Positions 6,635 to 13,062 of a DNA stretch of 23,307 nt are shown in pieces. Both the position numbers and the translations under genes were made by a program. Source of the stretch: Methanobacterium sp. PtaU1.Bin097. Its GTDB lineage: Archaea; Methanobacteriota; Methanobacteria; Methanobacteriales; Methanobacteriaceae. The notes beneath the pieces are model-generated. The model had not been told where the DNA came from. It made no database searches and saw only the letters and a program-made list of their open reading frames with translations. The stretch is taken from contig MVQY01000098.1 of NCBI GenBank assembly GCA_002067325.1, positions 1 to 23,307 of the forward strand, read 5' to 3'. Position 1 is the stretch's first letter; each line of letters starts with the position of its first letter.

Positions 6635-6720
6635 ACCATTAGACCATACTGCTATTCTAAACACTAGGCAAACTGCCGTTTTAAACCACTAGGGCCATAG
6701 GCCGTTTTGAACACAGGAGG
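6623..6720 (+). repeat. Four degenerate tandem copies spanning the stop codon of gene 1
   Basis: The 3' end of the coding region (actgccattttaaaccatta, from 6623) is repeated with drift at 6649 (actgctattctaaacacta), 6672 (actgccgttttaaaccacta) and 6699 (aggccgttttgaacacagga). The period is 23-27 bases. The first copy encodes the conserved LPF ending plus the stop codon. Confidence 0.75.
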
Positions 6721-6771
6721 GGGTTCTGTTATTTAAAAACCCACTTTAAAATTTGCCATATCAACCCCCTA

Positions 6772-6787
6772 TTTTTTTCTTTTTTTT
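6772..6787 (+). terminator. Poly-T terminator of gene 1
   Basis: A T-rich run (attttttttcttttttttggg context) lies after gene 1. Poly-U tracts are the usual intrinsic termination signal in archaea. A GGGTT...AACCC pairing lies just upstream at about 6720-6742. Confidence 0.55.
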
Positions 6788-7190
6788 GGGTTTGCCCCAT
6801 CTTGGTAATCAGTGTTAAATTTCCATTCCCTTTATTTATTAATAAATTTCCACCCCCAATTTATTAAAATTCGAGCTAGAGCCGTTAACACTCTTTAAAT
6901 CTGATTAAATGCTTTAAATTAATTATTTAACCTGTCTTCCCCTTTATGCTATCGGGTTCCGCCAATATCAAAGGGGACATCTTTCAAAATAAAAAGTTAA
7001 GAGATGATTTCTATAACATTTCGGTTTTAGAAGCTCTAATATTTATAAAATCAATCTCCAGAGTGCTCCATTTACTAAAAGAAGAATTAAAAAACCAGAA
7101 TCCAGATAAATTCTAAAAAAACCCTCTTAAAAGGCTTCAACTTAAAAAACAGATTATTTAAGGATGTTTCAGCGAGAAAAAAACCGCAAC
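6788..7190 (+). other. Gene-free stretch between wall-hydrolase genes 1 and 2
   Basis: No credible gene is visible. The stretch is AT-rich with many stops in all frames. A box-A-like TAATATTTATAAAATC at about 7039-7054 resembles the promoter of gene 1 but has no gene at the expected distance. It may be a promoter relic or chance. Confidence 0.5.
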
Positions 7191-7199
7191 ATTTATATG
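7191..7199 (+). promoter_or_regulatory. Box A of wall-hydrolase gene 2
   Basis: ATTTATATG at 7191-7199 is preceded by CCGCAAC. It is 31 bases upstream of the leader inverted repeat, the same layout as genes 1 and 3. Transcription would start around 7217-7221. Confidence 0.6.
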
Positions 7200-7221
7200 C
7201 AATTTCTAATTGACATATATT

Positions 7222-7264
7222 AGTCCTAAATAGGGTTCCTATGGGTTCTCTATAAATTTGGACT
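7222..7264 (+). promoter_or_regulatory. Leader inverted repeat of wall-hydrolase gene 2
   Basis: AGTCCTAAAT (7222-7231) pairs with ATTTGGACT (7256-7264) with one bulged T. The 24-base spacer contains a smaller TAGG-GTT-CCTA hairpin (7231-7241). The position relative to box A (31 nt) and GGAGG (2 nt) matches genes 1 and 3 although the arm sequence differs. Confidence 0.55.
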
Positions 7265-7266
7265 TT

Positions 7267-7281
7267 GGAGGCGGTAAAATT
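7267..7281 (+). promoter_or_regulatory. Ribosome site with probable AUU start of gene 2
   Basis: GGAGG (7267-7271) is followed after 7 nt by ATT (7279-7281), in frame with the coding region. No ATG, GTG or TTG lies at 4-14 nt after GGAGG. The upstream in-frame TTG 7258 precedes the ribosome site and lies in the second arm of the inverted repeat. The next in-frame starts (GTG 7303, ATG 7309) would cut into the signal peptide. Confidence 0.6.
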
Positions 7282-8358
7282 AATAGAAAATCCATTGCTA
7301 TAGTGCTCATGCTAACTGTAGCCATAATGCTATGTATCAGTTCTGCAGCAGCGGCCACCACAACCAATAACACGGTAAGAAATGCCACGGCATATCAAGC
7401 AGCCGGTTCAACCACCACGACAACCGCTACAACAGTTACAGTGACCATCAGCCAGTTAGATAAGTCTTCAGAAAGCGTGAAGAAATTCATTGAAACTAAT
7501 AAAAGATTACCCAACTACGTGACTATTTCTGGTAAACAGATATCCACAGCACAGTTTTTAACCCTACTAAGCTACGGTGTTATCAACTTAAACAGCGGCA
7601 AAACCACATCAATTACCCTTAAAAAATCAATAAACGCTCCCCCCAGCCCCACACAAACCGCAAAATCAGGTACAATTACCAAGGCAAACTACGTTAAATA
7701 CGCTGGAAACCTGAAAACATTCATCGAAAAAAATGGAAGAATACCCAACTTCCTGGCCACCACCAGTGGTAATATGAGGTACGAATCACTAGTCTACATG
7801 TACTCTAAGATAATCGTATTCTACGGCGACAACAAACGTTTACCAAACACAGTTTCAGTAACTCCCTGGACAGTGAAATCCACTTCAGAAGGCAGCACCA
7901 CAACCGACCTATCACAGTACCTGAAATCCACAACCGACGCCCCATCAAGCAATACCACCATCAAAAACTTAGCTGCATCTATAACTAAGGGCAAAACAAC
8001 AACATATGCTAAGGCACAGGCCATCTTCAACTGGGTGAGGGACAATCTGACCTATTCATTCTACTACAACACCATAAAGGGTGCTCTAGGTGCTTTAAGC
8101 TCCAGAAGCGCTAACTGTTGTGATACAACACACTTGCTCGTCGCGCTGACCAGAGCAGCAGGAATAGCTGCCAGATATCAGCACGGGGAATGTCAATTTT
8201 CAAGTGGATGGTTTGGACATGTATGGGCCCAGGTATATGTGGATGGTAAATGGTACAACGCAGACGCCATCGGAGACTCAAACACGTTTGGAACGATAAA
8301 AAACTGGAACACAAATACAGTTAAACTGAAAGGTACCTACGCAACGTTACCATTTTAA
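7279..8358 (+). CDS. Secreted pseudomurein endopeptidase-like protein 2 (PMBR + C71/transglutaminase fold)
   Basis: From the proposed AUU start the protein has 359 residues. A signal peptide (NRK, then a hydrophobic core ending SSAAAA) and a short Thr-rich linker precede pseudomurein-binding repeats marked by RLPNYV (76), RIPNFL (154) and RLPNTV (187). The transglutaminase-like peptidase domain (about 215-359) carries Cys280 in SANCCDTTH, His314 in GHVWAQ and Asp329 in YNADAI. It ends with ATLPF like gene 3. The role is probably cleavage of pseudomurein cross-links, as in family C71, but activity is inferred. Against gene 1 the long Ser/Thr/Ala linker is missing. It has its own promoter, leader and terminator, so it is a monocistronic paralog. 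If TTG 7258 were used, seven residues (MDFGGGK) would precede. Confidence 0.85.
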   Translation: MNRKSIAIVLMLTVAIMLCISSAAAATTTNNTVRNATAYQAAGSTTTTTATTVTVTISQLDKSSESVKKFIETNKRLPNYVTISGKQISTAQFLTLLSYGVINLNSGKTTSITLKKSINAPPSPTQTAKSGTITKANYVKYAGNLKTFIEKNGRIPNFLATTSGNMRYESLVYMYSKIIVFYGDNKRLPNTVSVTPWTVKSTSEGSTTTDLSQYLKSTTDAPSSNTTIKNLAASITKGKTTTYAKAQAIFNWVRDNLTYSFYYNTIKGALGALSSRSANCCDTTHLLVALTRAAGIAARYQHGECQFSSGWFGHVWAQVYVDGKWYNADAIGDSNTFGTIKNWNTNTVKLKGTYATLPF

Positions 8359-8373
8359 TTAAAAACTTAAAAT

Positions 8374-8390
8374 CTTTTTTTCTTTTTTTA
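8374..8390 (+). terminator. Poly-T terminator of gene 2
   Basis: The T-rich run tctttttttctttttttatt lies 16 bases after the stop codon of gene 2, in the same place as the terminators of genes 1 and 3. Confidence 0.6.
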
Positions 8391-8651
8391 TTTATTGTTA
8401 TGAAGTGGACTTCTATTTTTAGAAACAGACTGTTAATTTTAATTAGAACCTTTTTTAATTCAATTAGAACTGGTTTTTTTGTATTATAAAATCAGCCAAT
8501 TATATGAATATCGGCAGTGGTCTGTTACTATCAAGGAAGAAATAATAAAATAAGGAGACTTATTACCCTTAGATTGAATATAATAAATCCCTCTATTTGT
8601 ACCGTATGTTTTAAAAAGAGTTCTATACATCCCTTTTTTTGGTAAATAAAT
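8391..8651 (+). other. Gene-free stretch upstream of gene 3
   Basis: No credible gene. It contains two AATTAGAAC copies, each followed by a T-run (about 8440-8482). From 8599 (gtaccgtatgttttaaaaag) it resembles the sequence upstream of gene 1 from 5281, which shows that promoters 1 and 3 share a duplicated origin. Confidence 0.55.
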
Positions 8652-8665
8652 CGAAATATTTATAA
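8652..8665 (+). promoter_or_regulatory. Archaeal promoter (BRE/box A) of wall-hydrolase gene 3
   Basis: CGAAATATTTATAA is identical to the core upstream of gene 1 (5334-5347). ATTTATA (8658-8664) is 32 bases before the leader inverted repeat. The predicted start of transcription is about 8684-8688. Confidence 0.65.
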
Positions 8666-8689
8666 TGTCATCTTTCCCTTAATATTATT

Positions 8690-8733
8690 GTCTAAAGTGA
8701 TATGAAATTTAAAAAAAACTAGCACTTTTAGAC
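8690..8733 (+). promoter_or_regulatory. Leader inverted repeat of wall-hydrolase gene 3
   Basis: GTCTAAAGTG (8690-8699) pairs with CACTTTTAGAC (8723-8733) with one bulged T. Compared with gene 1 (GTCCAAAAGT / ACTTTTGGAC), the C-to-T change in the left arm is matched by G-to-A in the right arm, a compensatory pair. The spacer AAATTTAAAAAAAAC resembles that of gene 1. Confidence 0.65.
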
Positions 8734-8736
8734 GTA

Positions 8737-8752
8737 GGAGGTGGCAAATATT
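8737..8752 (+). promoter_or_regulatory. Ribosome site with probable AUU start of gene 3
   Basis: GGAGGTG (8737-8743) is an excellent anti-16S match, followed by ATT (8750-8752) in frame, 8 nt after GGAGG. The only conventional in-frame start nearby, GTG 8741, is part of the ribosome site itself and would have no site of its own. Confidence 0.6.
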
Positions 8753-9811
8753 AAGAAAAAATTAATTTTCACCGTATTATTACTCGTTTTAGCCCTGGCA
8801 ATGTGTATCAGTACTGCAGCAGCGGCCAGCACAACCCAGAAAAACACAACATCCACTTACAAAGCTGCTGGTTCGCCCACCACAACGGTTACAGTGACCA
8901 TAAGTCAACTGGATAAGTCTGCAGAAAGCGTGAAGGCATATATCGCTAAAAACAAGATGATACCCGACTACGTGACTATTTCCGGTAAACAGGTTACCAT
9001 GCCACAATATTTATACCTTCTAAGTTACGGCGTTACCAACCTGAACAGTAAGAAAAAAAGTTCAGTTTCGGTCAAAATCCCCATAAATAAAGCACCAAAA
9101 CCTTCACAGACTGTTAAATCAGGCACACTCACCAAAAAAGAGTATGTAAAAGTTGCAGGGAACCTGAAAAAATTCGTGGACACTAACAAAAGGTTACCCA
9201 ACTTCCTGATCACCAGCCGGGGAAATATGAGGTACGAATCGATGATCGATGCGTACACGAGGATAATCGTTTTCTACGGCGACAACAAACGTTTACCAAA
9301 CACGGTTGCAGTAGCCCCATGGGAAACATACCTGCAGCCCACCAAAGATGCCCCTTCAACGAGTGCCACCATCAAAAACCTGGCCGCAACCCTAACCAAG
9401 GGTAAAACAACCACACTTGCTAAGGCCACGGCCATCTTCAACTGGGTCAGGGACAACATCACATACACAGACCCCATGTACTACAACACCAAGAAGGGCG
9501 CTCTAGGTACTTTAAAAGCTAGAAACGCCACCTGCTGTGATACAACCCACCTACTCGTCGCTCTCTACAGAGCATCCGGAATACCAGCCAGATACAGGCA
9601 CGCATACTGTTACTTCTACCCAAGGGATGCTGATGATATAGATGGTTATGATGAGGGTGGATGGTTCGGACATGTATGGGCCCATGTATGGGTGAATGGT
9701 AAATGGTACGACGCAGACGCTATTCGTCTTAAAAACACCTTTGGAACCATAAAGATCTGGAATACGAAGAATTATTCAAACAGAGGTACCTACGCAACGT
9801 TACCATTTTAA
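8750..9811 (+). CDS. Secreted pseudomurein endopeptidase-like protein 3 (PMBR + C71/transglutaminase fold, acidic insert)
   Basis: From the proposed AUU start the protein has 353 residues. A signal peptide (KKK, long Leu-rich core, STAAAA) is followed by pseudomurein-binding repeats marked by MIPDYV (70), RLPNFL (148) and RLPNTV (181). The transglutaminase-like domain carries Cys262 in ATCCDTTH, His308 in GHVWAH and Asp323 in YDADAI. Between Cys and His it has an acidic insert (PRDADDIDGYDEGG) absent from paralogs 1 and 2, which could bind a divalent cation or alter substrate choice. C71 relatives need divalent ions. It ends in ATLPF. The promoter and leader resemble gene 1, while the protein and its ending resemble gene 2. 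GTG 8741 would add three residues. Confidence 0.85.
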   Translation: MKKKLIFTVLLLVLALAMCISTAAAASTTQKNTTSTYKAAGSPTTTVTVTISQLDKSAESVKAYIAKNKMIPDYVTISGKQVTMPQYLYLLSYGVTNLNSKKKSSVSVKIPINKAPKPSQTVKSGTLTKKEYVKVAGNLKKFVDTNKRLPNFLITSRGNMRYESMIDAYTRIIVFYGDNKRLPNTVAVAPWETYLQPTKDAPSTSATIKNLAATLTKGKTTTLAKATAIFNWVRDNITYTDPMYYNTKKGALGTLKARNATCCDTTHLLVALYRASGIPARYRHAYCYFYPRDADDIDGYDEGGWFGHVWAHVWVNGKWYDADAIRLKNTFGTIKIWNTKNYSNRGTYATLPF

Positions 9812-9830
9812 ATTAAAACCCTCTCAAATC

Positions 9831-9838
9831 TTTTTTTA
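9831..9838 (+). terminator. Poly-T terminator of gene 3
   Basis: A tcttttttta run about 20 bases after the stop codon, in the same position as after genes 1 and 2. Confidence 0.5.
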
Positions 9839-9858
9839 CTAATATTTCTCAACATTTT

Positions 9859-10112
9859 TCAAATATTTACTTTATTCTTATACATTTTTTTACTATTTGA
9901 TTTATTTCTGTACATTTTCCTATAGGATCTCCTTTTACAATAATGATTTCGTTCACCGTGATACTGTTCAATGGATCACCCTCAGGGACTCTTAAAATTC
10001 TTTTTAACCTCTTTAAAAAAGGGGTAGTTGCTCTTGATGGCTTTAATATCTGTTACGGGTGGTTTCTGGATGTCCAAAAGGAGATGAATTACTCTTTTTA
10101 TTTTTTTACCAT
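9859..10112 (-). pseudogene. Frameshifted small gene of unknown function, minus strand
   Basis: On the minus strand a frame opens at ATG 10112 (MVKKIKRVIHLLLDIQKPP, then DIKAIKSNYPFFKEVKK) and hits TGA after 43 codons. The next frame continues without a break (ILRVPEGDPLNSITVNEI, then IIVKGDPIGKCTEINQIV) to TGA 9859-9861. One indel near the A-rich stretch at about 10000 restores an approximately 84-residue protein with normal-looking composition and two Gly-Asp-Pro turns. I do not recognise the family. No good ribosome site precedes the ATG. The reading rests on coding-like character on both sides of the shift. Confidence 0.5.
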
Positions 10113-10180
10113 CTCAACATTTCTGTAAACGAAACTTTATCCCCTGATTCACAGTAAACGTTATTTAGTAGTGAATTATA

Positions 10181-10458
10181 AAGACTGTTCCCCTTACTTC
10201 CGCGATTACCATAACCTTCAGTGAGAACATCAAAGCAGGTACCAATTTCTCTGGAATATACATAAAAAATTTATCCACCGAAAAAAAGGTTACCCTGACA
10301 TCGAAGGTCATAAGTGGAAAAACGTTAACTTTAAAGATGGCGGCCAGTCGTCTAAGGTACAATCTTTACCAGGTATATCCCGGCCAGTTTCTGTGAAGGA
10401 TGCGGCGGGTAACATTCTCAAAGCCAGTTACACTTTCCAGTTCCGTACGGTTAAATAA
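10181..10458 (+). pseudogene. Remnant of an adhesin-like protein with an Ig-like (Big_5) domain
   Basis: The plus strand reads PLTSAITITFSENIKAGTNF, then SGIYIKNLSTEKKV and ISGKTLTLKM, up to TGA at 10394-10396. It continues in another frame from about 10390 with SVKDAAGNILKASYTFQFRT to TAA 10456-10458. The 'I-T-I-T-F-S-E-N-I' opening and 'V-K-D-A-A-G-N' ending are hallmarks of bacterial-type Ig-like domains (Big_5) found in methanogen adhesin-like surface proteins. The 5' side runs into stops just before 10181, so only the last domain survives, with one frameshift. Confidence 0.7.
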
Positions 10459-10584
10459 CAATCGTAAACTAATTTTACTATTTATGAAAACGTACTGTTT
10501 ATGAAAACATTTATTTTCTTTTAAATCAATAGAATAACGACTAAATATTTTTAAAAATAGTTAAAAAAATTTAGAGGTGAGAAA

Positions 10585-10776
10585 TTGCCAGTTATAACTA
10601 TTGACAGTCCTAAACTCAGCAAAGATCAGAAGGAACAACTTGTAAAAGAGTTCTCCGAGACAGCCAGCAGGGTTACGGGACTCCCGGTGGAGGCCATGGT
10701 GGTGCTGATCAGGGAATGTGAACCAGAAAATGTGGGTGTGCAGGGCTGTTTACTCTGTGATCTGCAACCAGAATGA
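10585..10776 (+). CDS. 4-oxalocrotonate tautomerase-family protein
   Basis: The 63-residue protein begins MPVITIDSPKLSKDQKEQLV. Proline directly after the initiator is the catalytic N-terminal base of the 4-OT/tautomerase superfamily once Met is removed. The beta-alpha-beta length is typical (about 60-70 residues). The second strand, EAMVVLIRECEPENVGVQG, matches the 'V-V-I-x-E-x-x-x-x-N-V-G-V-G' region. The extra ending GCLLCDLQPE with two cysteines is less usual. The start is TTG 10585, fixed by the essential Pro and by gaggtga (10574-10580) 4 nt upstream. The physiological substrate is unknown. Confidence 0.8.
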   Translation: MPVITIDSPKLSKDQKEQLVKEFSETASRVTGLPVEAMVVLIRECEPENVGVQGCLLCDLQPE

Positions 10777-10802
10777 TAGAATGTAATATTTTGTGTTAAA
10801 TC

Positions 10803-10822
10803 CTTTTTTAATTTTCTTTTTT
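10803..10822 (+). terminator. Poly-T terminator after the tautomerase gene
   Basis: The T-rich run ttttttaattttctttttta follows the stop codon by about 25 bases. Confidence 0.45.
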
Positions 10823-10897
10823 ATTCTCTATTTTAAGTATTAAATGATGGGAAGTTCATATTATAATATGGATTACTGATTTTCCATGGTGTTTTTA

Positions 10898-12997
10898 ATG
10901 GTACAAGAAAAGGTTAATGATACAGGTAAACGTTACAATCATCTTAAGGGCGAGAAAAGCCCCTACCTCATACAACACGCGGAGAATCCTGTGGACTGGT
11001 ATCCATGGGGTGAAGAGGCATTTCAGAAGGCTAAAAAGGAGAATAAACCCATTTTTTTATCCATCGGGTATTCTACCTGTCACTGGTGTCATGTGATGGC
11101 CCGGGAATCCTTTGAAGATGAGGATATGGCGGAGTTCATCAACCAGGTTTTCGTTCCGGTTAAGGTTGACCGGGAAGAGCATCCTGATGTAGATTCCACC
11201 TACATGGCAGCGTGCCAGATCATGACTGGCCGGGGAGGGTGGCCTTTAACCGTATTTTTGACCCCGGATCTGAAACCATTTTTTGCAGGTACCTATTTCC
11301 CGAAGGATGACAGCGAGCTAAGTGTAGGTCTCAAGAGTATAGTTTTGAAAGTGAAGGGTATATGGGAAAAAAATAGAAAAGAGTTACTGGAATCAGCAGA
11401 AGAGATCACAGATGCCCTGAACCAGCTCTCGAGTACCAGTTCCGGTGAACTCCTACCTGAGTCAACCCTCACCCGGGCATATAACGTTTTAACAAACAGC
11501 TTCGATGAACACGGGGGATTCGGAACCAGCCAAAAATTCCCCAGCCCCAACCTACTCCTCTATCTGCTACACTACTTTGAACACACCGGAGAACAGGGCG
11601 CCCTGGACATGGTGGAGAAAACCCTCCGGGCCATGCGGATGGGTGGAATATGGGATCATGTGGGATTCGGATTCCACCGGTACACCGTGGACCCAGAGTG
11701 GCTGGTACCCCACTTCGAGAAGATGCTCTACGACCAGGCCCTCCTGACACTGGTTTACCTGGAAGTCTACCAGGCCACCGGGAAGTATGAATACAGGGAG
11801 ACAGCCGAGAAAATATTAGAGTACGTCCTCCGGGATATGACCTCCGAGCAAGGCGGATTCTTTTCAGCAGAAGACGCGGAAAGTGAGGGAGTTGAGGGTA
11901 AATTCTACCTCTGGACCCAGCAGGAGGTAAAGACAATCCTGGACGTGGAGGAGTATAAATTATTCACCAGGATCTACCGGGTAAAGGAGAGGGGAAACTA
12001 CCTGGATGATCTAACTGGTCTTTTCACTGGAAAAAACATCCTTCACCTGGAAAAACCACTGGATGAAACGGCAGAAGAAACGGATCTTAAGGTGGAGGAG
12101 CTTAAAGTTAAACTGGATACCATACGGGAGAAATTATTCCAGGAAAGGGAGAAACGGGTGCATCCCCGTAAAGATGATAAGGTATTAACTGACTGGAACG
12201 GGCTGATGATAGCTGCTCTGGCCCGAGCCGGGCGTGTACTTAATGAAAAAAGATACACTGAAGCCGCCATAAAGGCAACCGAGTTCATCAAGGGTAACCT
12301 CTACCAGGATGGCAAGTTACACCACCGCTACCGGGACGGAGAAGTCAAGGTGGAAGGTTACCTGGAAGACCATGCATTCTTGGTATGGGGTCTTATAGAA
12401 CTATACGAAGCCACCCTGGATGCATCCTGGCTGGAATGGGCTTACCAGCTCAACCAGGTACTCCTGGATAAATATCTGGACGAAGAAAACGGGGGATTCT
12501 ACCTGACATCTGAGGATGCCGAAGAAGTGCTTACGCGTAAAAAGGATTTAAATGACTCGGCGTTGCCATCTGGAAATGGGATAACCCTTCTGAATCTTCA
12601 GCAGCTTTCCAGCCTACTGGAGGATCAGGAGTTAAATGAATGGGCCTTGAAGCAGGAGAAGGCCTTCGCACCCCTGGTGGACCAGGCACCCACCGGCCAC
12701 ATCATATTCCTTATAGGGATCATCAACCGGTTAGGACCATTCTATGAAGTGGTAATCGCCGGGGAGAAAGATGAAGTTGGAACAGAGAAGCTCCTGGAAA
12801 TTTTCAATGAGAACTACCTCCCCCGGGCGGTGTACTCCCTTAATTCACCTGATGAAGAGTGGTTGAAAAGCAGGGTGGAAACTTTCCTGGAGAAAAAACC
12901 TGTGGAAGGCCAGGTCACAGCCTACGTCTGTAAACAGGGAGTTTGTGGGTTGCCCATTACAGATCCGGGTGAATTGCTTGCCCATCTGAGTAAATGA
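10898..12997 (+). CDS. DUF255 thioredoxin-domain protein (YyaL/COG1331 family)
   Basis: From ATG 10898 the protein has 699 residues. It opens with the family signature EKSPYLIQHAENPVDWYPW, then a thioredoxin-like domain with CHWC (Cys61, Cys64) in YSTCHWCHVM, GRGGWPLTVFLTPD and GTYFP. The rest is an (alpha/alpha)6-barrel-like region with GGIWDHVGFGFHRY, PHFEKMLYDQALL and DDKVLTDWNG, as in proteins annotated spermatogenesis-associated protein 20/YyaL. The length is normal. The molecular role of the family is not settled. A redox or glycan-related function is inferred from the folds. ATG 10898 is chosen because GGTG (10888-10891) lies 6 nt upstream. ATG 10886, four codons earlier, lacks a site. 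Confidence 0.9.
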   Translation: MVQEKVNDTGKRYNHLKGEKSPYLIQHAENPVDWYPWGEEAFQKAKKENKPIFLSIGYSTCHWCHVMARESFEDEDMAEFINQVFVPVKVDREEHPDVDSTYMAACQIMTGRGGWPLTVFLTPDLKPFFAGTYFPKDDSELSVGLKSIVLKVKGIWEKNRKELLESAEEITDALNQLSSTSSGELLPESTLTRAYNVLTNSFDEHGGFGTSQKFPSPNLLLYLLHYFEHTGEQGALDMVEKTLRAMRMGGIWDHVGFGFHRYTVDPEWLVPHFEKMLYDQALLTLVYLEVYQATGKYEYRETAEKILEYVLRDMTSEQGGFFSAEDAESEGVEGKFYLWTQQEVKTILDVEEYKLFTRIYRVKERGNYLDDLTGLFTGKNILHLEKPLDETAEETDLKVEELKVKLDTIREKLFQEREKRVHPRKDDKVLTDWNGLMIAALARAGRVLNEKRYTEAAIKATEFIKGNLYQDGKLHHRYRDGEVKVEGYLEDHAFLVWGLIELYEATLDASWLEWAYQLNQVLLDKYLDEENGGFYLTSEDAEEVLTRKKDLNDSALPSGNGITLLNLQQLSSLLEDQELNEWALKQEKAFAPLVDQAPTGHIIFLIGIINRLGPFYEVVIAGEKDEVGTEKLLEIFNENYLPRAVYSLNSPDEEWLKSRVETFLEKKPVEGQVTAYVCKQGVCGLPITDPGELLAHLSK

Positions 12998-13062
12998 TTG
13001 AACTTGAAGATATAAAACTAAAAGAATTAAATAAATCAAATAATTAAATTATATTGATTGTT

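Noticed and set aside
7258..7278. TTG 7258 as the start of wall-hydrolase gene 2
   Set aside because: It lies before the GGAGG site and inside the leader inverted repeat. It would put the ribosome site within the coding region and add a non-signal-like MDFGGGK.
8741..8749. GTG 8741 as the start of wall-hydrolase gene 3
   Set aside because: It is part of GGAGGTG itself and has no upstream ribosome site. ATT 8750 has the right spacing.
5438..9811. Interpretation as a provirus lysis cassette (psiM2/psiM100-like)
   Set aside because: There are no integrase, terminase, capsid or holin-like genes nearby. Each gene has its own promoter, and all have export signals, which favours cellular enzymes.
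9943..10128. Plus-strand open frame of 61 codons
   Set aside because: Its composition is poor (Phe/Asn/Leu-rich), and it is antisense to the better minus-strand small gene remnant.
10165..10362. Minus-strand open frame of 65 codons
   Set aside because: It is antisense to the clear Ig-like domain remnant on the plus strand.
11469..11936. Minus-strand open frame of 155 codons inside the DUF255 gene
   Set aside because: It is a shadow frame with Arg/Gly/Pro-rich composition opposite a well-recognised gene.
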